Source: JAYWXI01 sp036016955 (lineage in GTDB: Bacteria > Bacteroidota > Bacteroidia > Flavobacteriales > Weeksellaceae). From it: DNA of 53,284 nucleotides. Where the stretch lies: assembly GCF_036016955.1 (NCBI RefSeq), contig NZ_JAYWXI010000014.1, forward strand, positions 1 to 53,284, written 5' to 3'. Position numbers and translations under genes: made by a program. Below the pieces are notes generated by a model. That model saw nothing but the letters and a program-made list of their open reading frames with translations, was not told the DNA's origin and did not search any database. Position 1 is the stretch's first letter, and the number at the start of each line of letters is the position of its first letter. Shown in pieces: positions 45,357-53,284 of this stretch.

Positions 45357-46070
45357 ATGACCTTCCTAAAAAATAACCTGGCCAATCTTCTCACACTGGG
45401 AAACCTCTTTTCCGGAAGTATTGGCGTTATTCATCTTATTCAGGGGGATTATCGCACTACGGCATTCTGTATCGTGCTTTCCCTCCTATTGGACTTCTTG
45501 GACGGTTTCGTCGCCAGAGCCCTAAAAGCCAATTCCAATTTGGGCGTCCAGTTGGATTCGCTTGCCGATATGGTGAGCTTCGGGCTGCTTCCCGGAGTAA
45601 CCCTGTATCAGCTTCTCGCCCCTTTCGGCAATGAGTTTCTCGGTGCGTCGCTGTCATTCCGCCTGCAATATTTAGGTCTCTTGGTTACCGCTTTTTCCTG
45701 CCTGCGTCTGGCCATTTTTAACTTGGACGAAGACCAAAAATACTATTTCAAAGGTCTAAACACCCCCAGCAATACCATCCTTATCTTCGGGTTATACTAT
45801 TTCCTGATGGAAAACGCTTTGGACTGGCACACCGAAGCTTACCGTTACGCCCTCGTTCTACTCACTATCGTCAGTGCTTGGCTGCTGGTTTCCCCAATAA
45901 GGATGATTTCCATGAAATTCAAATCCAAAGCCCTGAAGGATAACCTCTCAAAAATCGCTTTGGTCTTGGGCGGACTCCTAATTCTGGCGTTATTCAGCCT
46001 CGCCGGAATTCCGCTCGTCATCGTCTATTACATCTTAATTTCGCTGGTATTTCGCCACGAACTTCGCTAA
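45357..46070 (+). CDS. pssA: CDP-diacylglycerol-serine O-phosphatidyltransferase
   Basis: A 237-residue integral membrane enzyme. It makes phosphatidylserine, the precursor of phosphatidylethanolamine. The CDP-alcohol transferase motif D-G-x2-A-R-x8-G-x3-D-x3-D is present as LDGFVARALKANSNLGVQLDSLADMVSFG (split here in two parts: LDGFVARALKANSN and LGVQLDSLADMVSFG). Six to eight hydrophobic helices follow. It lies 29 bases ahead of the exonuclease gene and is probably co-transcribed with it and the hydrolase. Confidence 0.94.
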   Translation: MTFLKNNLANLLTLGNLFSGSIGVIHLIQGDYRTTAFCIVLSLLLDFLDGFVARALKANSNLGVQLDSLADMVSFGLLPGVTLYQLLAPFGNEFLGASLSFRLQYLGLLVTAFSCLRLAIFNLDEDQKYYFKGLNTPSNTILIFGLYYFLMENALDWHTEAYRYALVLLTIVSAWLLVSPIRMISMKFKSKALKDNLSKIALVLGGLLILALFSLAGIPLVIVYYILISLVFRHELR

Positions 46071-46099
46071 ATAAATCAACTTTTTCAGACTAAAAAATC

Positions 46100-46864
46100 A
46101 TGAATCTAAAGCTTCATAAGCCGCTGTGCATCTTCGATTTGGAAACCACGGGAACCGCCATCGGCAAAGACCGCATCGTCGAAATCTGTATCCTAAAAGT
46201 TAATCCGGACGGCTCCAGAGAAAGCAAAACCTGGCGCGTAAATCCCGAAATGCACATCCCTGCTTTCGCCACCGAAATCCACGGCATTTCCAACGAAGAC
46301 GTAAAAGATTCGCCCACCTTCAAAACCATCGCGCCCAAAGTCATCGAAATGATTTCCGGATGCGATTTGGGCGGCTACAACTCCAACAAGTTCGACGTTC
46401 CGCTTTTGGCAGAAGAACTCCTACGGGTGGGACAAGACTTCGACCTGAGCAAAACCAAACTCGTGGACGCCCAGGTCGTTTTTTTCAAAAAAGAACCCCG
46501 CACCCTAAGCGCTGCCTACCAGTTCTACTGCAACAAAAATCTTGATAATGCCCACTCGGCCGAAGCCGACGTGCAAGCCACCTTCGAAGTGCTCGATGCC
46601 CAAGTGGCCAAATACGAAGACGTCCCCAACGACATTGCCGGTCTGAGCGAATTCACCTATCAAAACCGATTTGCCGATTTGGCCGGATTCATCGGCTACG
46701 ACCAGCAACAGCAGGAAATCTTCATGTTCGGAAAATACAAAGGCCAACGCGTAAAAGAAGTCTTCCAAAAAGATTTAGGCTATTACGGATGGATTCAAAA
46801 CGCAGATTTCCCTCTCTACACGAAAAAAATCTTAACCGCCATCCAACTCCGAAGCCGTTTTTAA
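46100..46864 (+). CDS. DnaQ-like 3'-5' exonuclease
   Basis: A 254-residue DEDDh exonuclease. Exo I is FDLETTGT (about 11-18), Exo II is GYNSNKFDVPLLAEEL (about 92-107) and Exo III is H-x4-D in AHSAEADVQATFE (about 150-162). The C-terminal 70 residues (KYKGQRVKEVFQKDLGYYGWIQNADFPL, given here as KYKGQRVKEVF and YYGWIQNADFPL) form the small domain common in Bacteroidota versions. It is a proofreading epsilon-like or general repair exonuclease. It lies between pssA and the FAH gene with short gaps. Confidence 0.9.
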   Translation: MNLKLHKPLCIFDLETTGTAIGKDRIVEICILKVNPDGSRESKTWRVNPEMHIPAFATEIHGISNEDVKDSPTFKTIAPKVIEMISGCDLGGYNSNKFDVPLLAEELLRVGQDFDLSKTKLVDAQVVFFKKEPRTLSAAYQFYCNKNLDNAHSAEADVQATFEVLDAQVAKYEDVPNDIAGLSEFTYQNRFADLAGFIGYDQQQQEIFMFGKYKGQRVKEVFQKDLGYYGWIQNADFPLYTKKILTAIQLRSRF

Positions 46865-46882
46865 CCTCAACCCCCTTTCGCC

Positions 46883-47488
46883 ATGAAAATCATTTGCATC
46901 GGCAGAAACTACGCTGCCCACGCCGAAGAATTAGGAAACGAAATTCCCGAAAAACCGGTTTTGTTCATTAAACCCGATACCGCCCTCCTGAAAGGGCAAG
47001 ACTTCTATCTCCCCGAATTTTCCGAGGAAATCCATTACGAGTTAGAAGTCGTACTGAAAATTGCCAAAGGAGGAAAATACATCCAAAAAGAAAATGCCCA
47101 CAAGCACTACGAAAGCATTGCCTTAGGGATTGACTTTACTGCCCGCGACCTTCAATCCCAATTGAAAGCCAAAGGACTCCCCTGGGAATTAGCCAAAGGA
47201 TTCGACGGCTCCGCCGTAGTCTCTCCGTTCTTCCCCAAAGAACGTTTCGATTTGGAAAACCTGAACTTTTCCCTTCAAAAAAACAAAACAACCGTCCAGC
47301 AAGGAAACACCGCCCTGATGCTGCACCACCCCGATGAAATCATCGCTTTCGCCTCCCAATATTTCACTCTGAGAGTCGGAGACCTTATCTTTACGGGAAC
47401 CCCGCAGGGCGTAGGCAAAGTCGAAGAAAACGACCGCCTGGAAGCCTATTTGGAGCAAGAAAAAGTAATGGACCTCCGCATCCTATAA
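46883..47488 (+). CDS. Fumarylacetoacetate hydrolase-family protein
   Basis: A 201-residue short FAH-fold enzyme. IGRNYAAHAEELGNE starts the protein. The metal ligands Glu lie in IHYELEVVLKI, and the Asp in ALGIDFTARDLQ. FTGTPQGVG near the end is the family hallmark. Relatives act as acylpyruvases, fumarylpyruvate hydrolases or oxaloacetate decarboxylases. The substrate is not certain. It is the last gene of the pssA run and is followed by a terminator. Confidence 0.9.
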   Translation: MKIICIGRNYAAHAEELGNEIPEKPVLFIKPDTALLKGQDFYLPEFSEEIHYELEVVLKIAKGGKYIQKENAHKHYESIALGIDFTARDLQSQLKAKGLPWELAKGFDGSAVVSPFFPKERFDLENLNFSLQKNKTTVQQGNTALMLHHPDEIIAFASQYFTLRVGDLIFTGTPQGVGKVEENDRLEAYLEQEKVMDLRIL

Positions 47489-47490
47489 AA

Positions 47491-47517
47491 AAACTTCCCA
47501 ATGATTGGGAAGTTTTT
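47491..47517. terminator. Bidirectional terminator
   Basis: CTTCCCA (47494-47500) and TGGGAAG (47506-47512) are flanked by As on the left and Ts on the right. It lies between the convergent FAH and ferritin genes and can serve both. Confidence 0.88.
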
Positions 47518-47544
47518 ATTTTACACCTAAAGCGCGCCAAACGC

Positions 47545-48054
47545 CTAAGCTTCCGCCGCCGGATTAAAAACCCGCTGCCCCAATTCTTGATCGAAAAGGT
47601 ACAACGCTGAATTATTATCTTTCACCATGCGGATCTTGGACACCAACAAAGACGCCGAAGATTCTTCCTCCACTTGTTCATTCACAAACCACTGCAAAAA
47701 CGACGTTGTGGCAAAATCCCCCTCTTCATTCGCAGCTTTTACAATGTTAAAAATGCTTTGCGTCACCAGTTTCTCATGCTCCAACGCCTGCTGAAAAACC
47801 TCCTCTTCGCCCGCAAACTCATGCGGAGGCTGAGGAATTGCTCCAATGACGATATCGCCACCAACATCCGATAAATAATCGAACATCTTATCCGCATGCA
47901 TCAATTCCTCCTTACTCTGAATGCGAAAATAATTGGCAATCCCCTCCAAATCCTTGGCACTAAACCAAGCCGACATGGAAAGATAAAGCTGAGAAGCATA
48001 CTGTTCCTTGGAAATCTGCTCATTAATAAGATGAGCAATCTTTTTACTAATCAT
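47545..48054 (-). CDS. ftnA: Ferritin, non-haem type
   Basis: A 169-residue iron-storage ferritin. A four-helix bundle shows the ferroxidase ligands in NEQISKEQYASQLYLSM, KEELMHADKMFDYL (E-x2-H) and WFVNEQVEEE. No haem-binding Met-rich helix or extra rubredoxin is present, so it is a non-haem ferritin rather than bacterioferritin. It forms a 24-mer that oxidises and stores iron in the cytosol. Confidence 0.95.
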   Translation of the reverse strand: MISKKIAHLINEQISKEQYASQLYLSMSAWFSAKDLEGIANYFRIQSKEELMHADKMFDYLSDVGGDIVIGAIPQPPHEFAGEEEVFQQALEHEKLVTQSIFNIVKAANEEGDFATTSFLQWFVNEQVEEESSASLLVSKIRMVKDNNSALYLFDQELGQRVFNPAAEA

Positions 48055-48097
48055 AATTTCTGTATTTCGAAAGGTAAAATTAAACTTTTTTCGTCAT

Positions 48098-48128
48098 TAA
48101 AAAAAAGGAGCAGACCAAAGCCCGCTCC
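48098..48128 (-). terminator. Terminator after the LTxxQ protein gene
   Basis: GGAGC (48107-48111) and GCTCC (48124-48128) form a stem, with a run of T on the minus strand. It lies between the 48184 gene and ferritin. Confidence 0.7.
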
Positions 48129-48183
48129 AACTAACCATAAAAAAATAAAACTATGAATTAAAAAACTTCGGTTCAAAATCCTT

Positions 48184-48549
48184 TTATCTTCTACCGCCAT
48201 GGCCCCCGCGTTTCTTCCCGTCCTTTTTTGAATGGCGAGCCTCCCAGCGGGTATATTGCTCCGGTGTTAAAATCCGTCGAATTTCCTGATCCATCTGCTG
48301 CCGGACTTGTTTATTCCGGGCTCGTTCTTCCTCCCTATGGCTTCGGTACTTTTCATGAGCCGCCTCAAACTGCGCCACCTGAGCCGGAGTAAGATTCAAT
48401 TCTTTTTTCATCTCCTCCAAATGCCGCTTGGCGTCCGTAGCGTTTCTTTCTTTTCTACTCCCTTCAACCTTACCTGAAGTTGGCATCTCTTGCGCCGTTG
48501 CCCATGCCCCGAAAGACAAAAAAGCCAACATGAAAACTATTTTTTTCAT
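48184..48549 (-). CDS. Small periplasmic LTxxQ/Spy-like protein
   Basis: A 121-residue protein with signal peptide 1-19 (ATAQ). The mature part is highly charged and helical with two LTPxQ motifs, LTPAQVAQFEAAHEKY (about 53-68) and LTPEQYTRWEARH (about 94-106). This is like Spy/CpxP-type proteins, which act as periplasmic chaperones or metal-related sensors. A basic Gly/Arg tail ends it. The function in Bacteroidota is not established. Confidence 0.75.
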   Translation of the reverse strand: MKKIVFMLAFLSFGAWATAQEMPTSGKVEGSRKERNATDAKRHLEEMKKELNLTPAQVAQFEAAHEKYRSHREEERARNKQVRQQMDQEIRRILTPEQYTRWEARHSKKDGKKRGGHGGRR

Positions 48550-48650
48550 TTCTTTTTGTTTTTTAGTGTTTAACTTAATTTCCGTCCTTTGGATAGCCGA
48601 TAACCCAAGGAGTTAAAACCTAAAACCTCATAAAGTTTTGTTAAAGAAAT

Positions 48651-48725
48651 AAAAAACGAGACCTGTAACCAGATCCCGTAATAAATGTTCTCACAACGGA
48701 ATAATCCTTATTGTGAATTGCTTTC
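48651..48725 (-). ncRNA. tracrRNA of the type II-C CRISPR system
   Basis: On the minus strand the RNA would begin GAAAGCAATTCACAAT (48725-48710). This is the complement of the conserved TTGTGAATTGCTTTC end of flavobacterial type II-C repeats, so it is the anti-repeat. A short nexus-type hairpin around GGATTATTCC follows. Then comes a 9-bp stem, CGGGATCTG with CAGGTCTCG (48678-48670 and 48665-48657, two G-U pairs, loop GTTA), and six Us, an intrinsic terminator. It is divergent from cas9 and shares the 275-base intergenic region. It would pair with the crRNA and load Cas9. Confidence 0.85.
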
Positions 48726-48730
48726 AGCGA

Positions 48731-48762
48731 CAAATTTAGATATAAATATCATAATGACAAAA
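48731..48762 (-). promoter_or_regulatory. Promoter of tracrRNA
   Basis: Minus-strand -33 TTTTG (48762-48758), a spacer of exactly 19 bases, and -7 TAAATTTG (48738-48731). The start falls about 6 bases later, at the first base of the anti-repeat. The -7 box lies just outside the anti-repeat, in the position where the matching CRISPR repeats of this group also carry a TAnnTTTG. Confidence 0.82.
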
Positions 48763-48824
48763 TATTTATTAAATTTATACACGAAAATAAAGATTATTAT
48801 TGTTTAAAAATCAATATACTAAAA

Positions 48825-51800
48825 ATGAAAACCATACTTGGATTAGACTTAGGAACCAACTCTATCGGTTGGGCGTTGGTTAGAGAAGCACAAGAAGAGG
48901 GTGAGAAATCTGAAATTATTAAGTTAGGTGTTCGTGTAAATCCTCTAACGGTAGATGAAAAAACAAATTTTGAAGCAGGGAGACCCTTATCCACCAATGC
49001 CGATAGAACAGCTAAAAGAAGTGCAAGAAGAAATTTACAACGCTATAAACTCAGAAGAAAAAATTTAATAGACTTGTTGATTAAAAATCAGTTGATTGAT
49101 AAAGATACACCACTAACCGAAATTGGTAAAAATACCACCCATCAAACATTAGAGTTAAGAGCCAAGGCAGCGAGAGAACGAATAGAATTAGAAGATTTAG
49201 CCCGTGTATTTTTAGCGATTAACAAAAAGAGAGGCTACAGAAGCAGTAGAAAAGTAAATAATGAAGAAGAAGGACAAGCGGTTGATGGTATGGCAGTAGC
49301 TAAAAAGTTGTATGACGAAAACTTAACGCCAGGGCAGTACGCCTATGAATTGCTATCAAAAGGTAAAAAATATGTGCCTGATTTCTATCGTTCGGATTTA
49401 CAAGCGGAGTTTAATGCTATTTGGGAATATCAAAAGCAGTTTTACACCGATATATTAGATGATGAATTATATAATGCCTTAAAAGGACAAGGGCAACAAA
49501 ATAGCCGAAAAAGATTTCTTGCCATTAAAGGGGTTTATACTGCCGAAAATAAAGGGAAAAGAGATGAAGTAAAGCTACAACATTACAAATGGCGTTCCGA
49601 AGCTATTTCAAAAAAAATAAATATAGAAGAAGTAGCGTATGCATTAGTAGAAATTAATAACGACCTCAATAAATCCAGTGGGTATTTAGGGGCGATTTCA
49701 GATAGAAGCAAGGAATTGTATTTTAATAAAGAAACCGTAGGCGAAAACCTTTGGAAACAAATACAGAAAAATCCGCATACTTCACTAAAGAACCAAGTTT
49801 TCTATCGTCAAGATTATTTAGATGAATTTGAGCAAATTTGGGAAACACAAGCTCAATTTCACCCACAATTAACACTTGCCTTAAAGGAGCAAATTCGTGA
49901 TGTGGTTATTTTTTATCAACGAAAATTAAAATCTCAAAAAGGTTTATTGAGTTTCTGCCAGTTTGAAAGTTGGGAAATAGAACGAAAAGACGAAAATGGC
50001 AATGTTATTCTCAATAAATCCACCCAACTACCCAAAAGGCAGACGGTAGGTAGGCGTGTTGCTCCTAAATCTTCTCCGCTATTTCAAGAATTTAAAATAT
50101 GGCAGAATATCAATAATTTAGAGGTGACAAAAATTAGTGAGGGAGTTTCAAAGAATAAAAAGGAAACAGAGACTTTAAGTGATGATGAGCGAAAATTATT
50201 ATTTGAAGAATTAAATCTAAGAGGAAATCTCTCACAAAAAGAGGTGTTACAAATTTTAGGTTTAAAAGATAAAGAATACAAAACAAATTTTCCGGAAGGT
50301 TTGGAAGGCAACCGAACCAATGCTGCTTTATTCAATGTTTACCAAGCCATTGCAGAAAATGAGGGCTATGGTGATTGGACTAAAAAATCAGCTCAAGAGA
50401 TTAAGGAAGAATTAAAAGCCGTGTTTTCACAAATCGGTATTCAGACGGATATTTTAGATTTTAATGCAGAGTTAGACGGAAAAGAATTTGAAAATCAAGC
50501 CTCTTATCAATTGTGGCATTTGTTGTATTCTGCCGAGGAAGATGATAAAATCAACGAAGAAGACCAAATCATTTACGGGAACTCTGCAGTCAGTTTAAAA
50601 AAGAAACTTTGTGAAAAATTTGGCTTTACTCCCGAATATGCTAAATGGATGGCGAATGTGTCCTTGCAAGATGATTACGGGAATTTATCAACCAAAGCGA
50701 TGCGTAAAATCATTCCGTATCTTATAGACGGAAATGATTATTCAGAAGCCTGTGCATTAGCAGGATATAATCATTCTAATAGTTTGACTAAAGAAGAAAA
50801 TGATAATAGAGAATTGTTGGATAAATTAGAGTTATTGTCTAAAAATAGTTTACGCAATCCTGTGGTGGAAAAAATACTTAACCAAATGGTTAATGTAGTT
50901 AATCAAGTGATTGAAACCTATGGCAAACCCGATGAAGTGCGTATTGAATTAGCCAGAGAACTGAAAAAAAGTGCAGAGGAACGAGCTGAAATGACCAAAG
51001 GCATCAACGAAGCCACACGAAGAAATGAAGATATTAAAAAACTCATTACTAAAGATTTTGGTATTCCTAATCCTACTAAAAGCGATGTGGTTCGTTATCG
51101 TTTATGGGAAGAGTTAGCACCTTTAGCCTATAAAGATGTTTTTACTGGTAAACAAATTAAAAAGGAAGATTTATTTTCATCAAAAATAGATATAGAACAC
51201 ATTATTCCGAAGGCATTATTATTTGATGATTCTTTCTCTAATAAAACTTTAGCTTTTAGGGAAACCAATCTTAAAAAAGCAGACCGAACGGCTTATGATT
51301 TTATAGAAAGTGATTATAATGCAACACTTGACGATTATATCCAACGGGTAGAAACGCTTTATAATAACGCCAAAGGAACTATTTCCAAAGGTAAAAGAAA
51401 TAAACTCTTGATGGCTCAAAAAAATCTGCCTGATGGTTTTATTGAAAGAGATTTGCGTAATAGCCAATACATTGCTAAAAAAGCAAAGGCGATGTTATAT
51501 CAAGTGTTTAAGGATGTGAATGTTACCTCTGGAAGTATTACCGATAGACTGCGAGAAGATTGGGATTTAATCAATGTGATGAAAGAATTGAATTTTCCTA
51601 AATATAAGGCTTTAGGACTGACAGAGATAGAGGAGCGTTATGATATTGGGCAAGAAAAAACAAAAAAAGTAGAAGTCATTACCGATTGGACAAAACGAAA
51701 CGACCATAGACACCACGCAATGGATGCACTAACGGTGGCTTTCACAACAAGTAGTCATATTCAATATTTAAACTACCTTAATGCAAGAAAAAATGAATCT

Positions 51801-53039
51801 CACAAAGAACATAAAAACATTAAAGGGATTGAGAATAAGATAACGCATAAGCAAAAGGATAAACGAAAATTTATTCCACCAATGCCTAACTTTAGAGAGG
51901 AAGCCAAAAAGCATATAGAAACCATTTTGGTTTCGATTAAAAATAAAAATAAGGTTTACACCAAAAACATCAATAAAACCAAGAAAGAGTCAGGTTATCA
52001 TACCAAAGAACAACTAACGCCACGAGGACAATTGCATAAAGAAACAGTTTATGGGAAGTCCAAAAGACCGATGAGTAAGCCTACTAAAATCAATAAAAAT
52101 TTTAGTTTAGAACAGGCTCAACTTATTATCAATGTACAGGAAAAAGAATTGGTGCTTCGTCATTTAGCTCAATTTGACAATAATCCAGCGGTTGCTTTTG
52201 ATACAAAAACACTCAAAAAAATGCCATTACTTAAAAATGGTGAACCTTTGAAAGAAGTGTTGTGTTTTGAGGAAATTTTTACGATTAGAAAAGACATTAC
52301 TCCTGATTTAAAGATTGAAAAGGTGGTGGATGAAAAAATAAAAGCTATTTTAGAGCAACGCAAAAAAGATTTTGGAGGTAATACCAAAGAAGCCTTTTCA
52401 GATTTGGATAAAAATCCGATATGGCTCAACAAGGAAAAAGGAATTTGCATCAAGCGAGTAACCATTACAGGAGTAAGTAACGCCGAAGCTCTACACCATC
52501 AAAAAGACCATTTAGGCAGGGAAATTTTGGACGATAACGGAAACCCTATACCTACGGATTTTGTAAGCACAGGGAATAATCATCATTTGGCGGTATATCT
52601 TGATTCAGAAGGTAAGTTACAAGACAATATAGTTTCTTTTTATGAGGCGGTAGCGAGAGCGAGTCAAGACTTACCCGTTATTGATAAAAGATTTAATGAA
52701 GATTTAGGATGGAAGTTTTTGTTTTCCTTAAAACAAAATGAAATGTTCGTTTTTCCTAATGATGATTTTGATATAGATAACATTGATTTATTAGATGACA
52801 ATAATGCAGAATTAATTAGTAAACATTTATACAGAGTTCAAGCAATATCCAAGGTTCCAGTAGGTAATAGTTTCGCCAGAGATATTATTTTCAGACATCA
52901 TATAGAAACAGCCGTTGAAAGAAAAAAAGAATTAAAAGACATTTCTTACATTCAATTAAAAAGTTTGGAAGGGTTAAGGAATATTAAAAAAGTTCGTATT
53001 AACCATATCGGCAAAATCGTTCAAGAGGGAGAATACTAA
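48825..53039 (+). CDS. cas9: Type II-C CRISPR effector nuclease Cas9
   Basis: A 1404-residue RNA-guided DNA nuclease. RuvC-I is ILGLDLGTNSIGWALV with Asp8. The Arg-rich bridge helix covers about 58-85 (TAKRSARRNLQRYKLRRKN). RuvC-II is RIELARE with Glu708. HNH is DIEHIIPKALLF with His792 and Asn815. RuvC-III is HHAMDA with His964 and Asp967. All catalytic residues are present and the frame is intact, so cleavage activity is expected. The long C-terminal region (about 1080-1404) is the PAM-interacting part of the large Bacteroidota II-C proteins. It is AT-rich, unlike the core genes. Its start lies 100 bases from the tracrRNA start, and cas1 begins 12 bases after it. Confidence 0.97.
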   Translation: MKTILGLDLGTNSIGWALVREAQEEGEKSEIIKLGVRVNPLTVDEKTNFEAGRPLSTNADRTAKRSARRNLQRYKLRRKNLIDLLIKNQLIDKDTPLTEIGKNTTHQTLELRAKAARERIELEDLARVFLAINKKRGYRSSRKVNNEEEGQAVDGMAVAKKLYDENLTPGQYAYELLSKGKKYVPDFYRSDLQAEFNAIWEYQKQFYTDILDDELYNALKGQGQQNSRKRFLAIKGVYTAENKGKRDEVKLQHYKWRSEAISKKINIEEVAYALVEINNDLNKSSGYLGAISDRSKELYFNKETVGENLWKQIQKNPHTSLKNQVFYRQDYLDEFEQIWETQAQFHPQLTLALKEQIRDVVIFYQRKLKSQKGLLSFCQFESWEIERKDENGNVILNKSTQLPKRQTVGRRVAPKSSPLFQEFKIWQNINNLEVTKISEGVSKNKKETETLSDDERKLLFEELNLRGNLSQKEVLQILGLKDKEYKTNFPEGLEGNRTNAALFNVYQAIAENEGYGDWTKKSAQEIKEELKAVFSQIGIQTDILDFNAELDGKEFENQASYQLWHLLYSAEEDDKINEEDQIIYGNSAVSLKKKLCEKFGFTPEYAKWMANVSLQDDYGNLSTKAMRKIIPYLIDGNDYSEACALAGYNHSNSLTKEENDNRELLDKLELLSKNSLRNPVVEKILNQMVNVVNQVIETYGKPDEVRIELARELKKSAEERAEMTKGINEATRRNEDIKKLITKDFGIPNPTKSDVVRYRLWEELAPLAYKDVFTGKQIKKEDLFSSKIDIEHIIPKALLFDDSFSNKTLAFRETNLKKADRTAYDFIESDYNATLDDYIQRVETLYNNAKGTISKGKRNKLLMAQKNLPDGFIERDLRNSQYIAKKAKAMLYQVFKDVNVTSGSITDRLREDWDLINVMKELNFPKYKALGLTEIEERYDIGQEKTKKVEVITDWTKRNDHRHHAMDALTVAFTTSSHIQYLNYLNARKNESHKEHKNIKGIENKITHKQKDKRKFIPPMPNFREEAKKHIETILVSIKNKNKVYTKNINKTKKESGYHTKEQLTPRGQLHKETVYGKSKRPMSKPTKINKNFSLEQAQLIINVQEKELVLRHLAQFDNNPAVAFDTKTLKKMPLLKNGEPLKEVLCFEEIFTIRKDITPDLKIEKVVDEKIKAILEQRKKDFGGNTKEAFSDLDKNPIWLNKEKGICIKRVTITGVSNAEALHHQKDHLGREILDDNGNPIPTDFVSTGNNHHLAVYLDSEGKLQDNIVSFYEAVARASQDLPVIDKRFNEDLGWKFLFSLKQNEMFVFPNDDFDIDNIDLLDDNNAELISKHLYRVQAISKVPVGNSFARDIIFRHHIETAVERKKELKDISYIQLKSLEGLRNIKKVRINHIGKIVQEGEY

Positions 53040-53051
53040 AAATAATGGATT

Positions 53052-53180
53052 ATGCTCTACCGCTCCATCTACATTGGCAATCCTGCCTACCTGAAGTTGA
53101 AAGACCTGCAAATGAAAATCATTTGCCCTAAGACTAAAGTGGAAAAAGGCAGCGTCCCCGTAGAAGATTTAGGATGCTGA
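53052..53180 (+). pseudogene. cas1: cas1, truncated by an IS30-family insertion
   Basis: The reading MLYRSIYIGNPAYLKLKDLQ continues to VPVEDLG, the conserved N terminus of Cas1, the integrase of spacer acquisition. After about 41 codons the sequence changes to the end of an IS element and a stop follows at once (53180). The catalytic Glu, His and Asp residues lie far beyond this point, so this fragment cannot work. The remainder may lie on the far side of the IS. It starts 12 bases after the cas9 stop, in the normal cas9-cas1-cas2 order. Confidence 0.88.
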
Positions 53181-53284
53181 ATTCAACTTGCAAATGCAAC
53201 AGAATTCTGATTAATAATTTGTTTAAATTTTTCGTTTGGCGTGAGGTATCCAAGTCTTTTACGAGGTCGATTATTGAGTTTATT
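53174..53284. mobile_element. IS30-family insertion sequence, one end
   Basis: The cas1 reading breaks near 53174-53178. From there the sequence contains the IS end (AATTCAACTTGCAAATGCAA) and the transposase. The other end, its inverted repeat and the target duplication lie outside the window. Confidence 0.8.
53183..53284 (-). CDS. IS30-family transposase, C-terminal end
   Basis: Only the last 33 codons are in the window. The minus-strand reading NKLNNRPRKRLGYLTPNEKF ends ...NSVAFAS. The motif LNNRPRKRLGYLTPNE is the hallmark of the C terminus of IS30-type DDE transposases. The stop is about 8 bases from the junction with cas1, so the terminal inverted repeat overlaps the end of the gene. 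The rest lies beyond the right edge. Confidence 0.9.
   Translation of the reverse strand, partial: NKLNNRPRKRLGYLTPNEKFKQIINQNSVAFAS

Overview
The window comes from a flavobacterium (Bacteroidota, Flavobacteriales), most likely the Chryseobacterium/Riemerella/Bergeyella side of the order. I will not name a species. The evidence is the gliding and type IX secretion genes sprA and gldD, the Bacteroidota -7 box TAnnTTTG ahead of many genes, a CDP-alcohol-type PssA, a lone MutY/GldD pair, a type II-C CRISPR system of the flavobacterial kind, and very weak use of Shine-Dalgarno sites.

Layout. (1) 1-10020 is AT-rich accessory DNA. At the left edge are tandem promoters pointing out of the window. 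Then come a WYL-domain regulator, a divergent uracil-DNA-glycosylase-fold protein, a frameshifted membrane-protein gene, and a tight minus-strand operon of three dynamin-like GTPases with a coiled-coil membrane protein inside it. Two tiny paralogous proteins precede the GTPases, and ahead of these sits a strongly structured RNA closed by an intrinsic terminator. This is the best candidate for an undescribed system and resembles a defence island. (2) 10269-28182 is core DNA on the minus strand with clearly more G+C-ending codons: vanZ-like, gcvH, sprA, ruvA, maeB, a nitronate monooxygenase/FabK-like gene, surA, a second parvulin, a PfkB kinase, gldD and mutY. (3) 28229-37924 is core DNA mostly on the plus strand: HU, a 30-residue ribosomal-type protein, rng, an ABC ATPase, phnA (minus), a 16S rRNA m5C methyltransferase, a TM2 protein, asnB, the agmatine-to-putrescine pair aguB-aguA, and tRNA-Ser(GGA). 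(4) 37925-39182 is a 1.26-kb insertion in the 3' end of the tRNA gene, bounded by a 28-bp direct repeat. It carries one secreted cysteine-rich protein and no integrase. (5) 39431-48549 is core DNA again: kup, pdhB, a DUF2147 protein, an LTA-synthase-like sulfatase, pssA, an exonuclease, an FAH-family hydrolase, ferritin and an LTxxQ periplasmic protein. (6) 48651-53284 is a type II-C CRISPR-Cas locus. A divergent tracrRNA with its own terminator is followed by an intact 1404-residue Cas9. Cas1 is cut after about 40 codons by an IS30-family element that runs off the right edge.

How the parts work together. The core genes serve envelope biogenesis (SprA and GldD for T9SS/gliding, SurA-type chaperones, PssA), central metabolism (MaeB, PdhB, GcvH), polyamine synthesis and translation. 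The accessory parts at both ends are nucleotide-dependent or nucleic-acid-dependent systems likely to act against foreign DNA. The tRNA insertion and the IS30 copy show that the region is mobile. All calls come from reading the sequence, and no database was searched.
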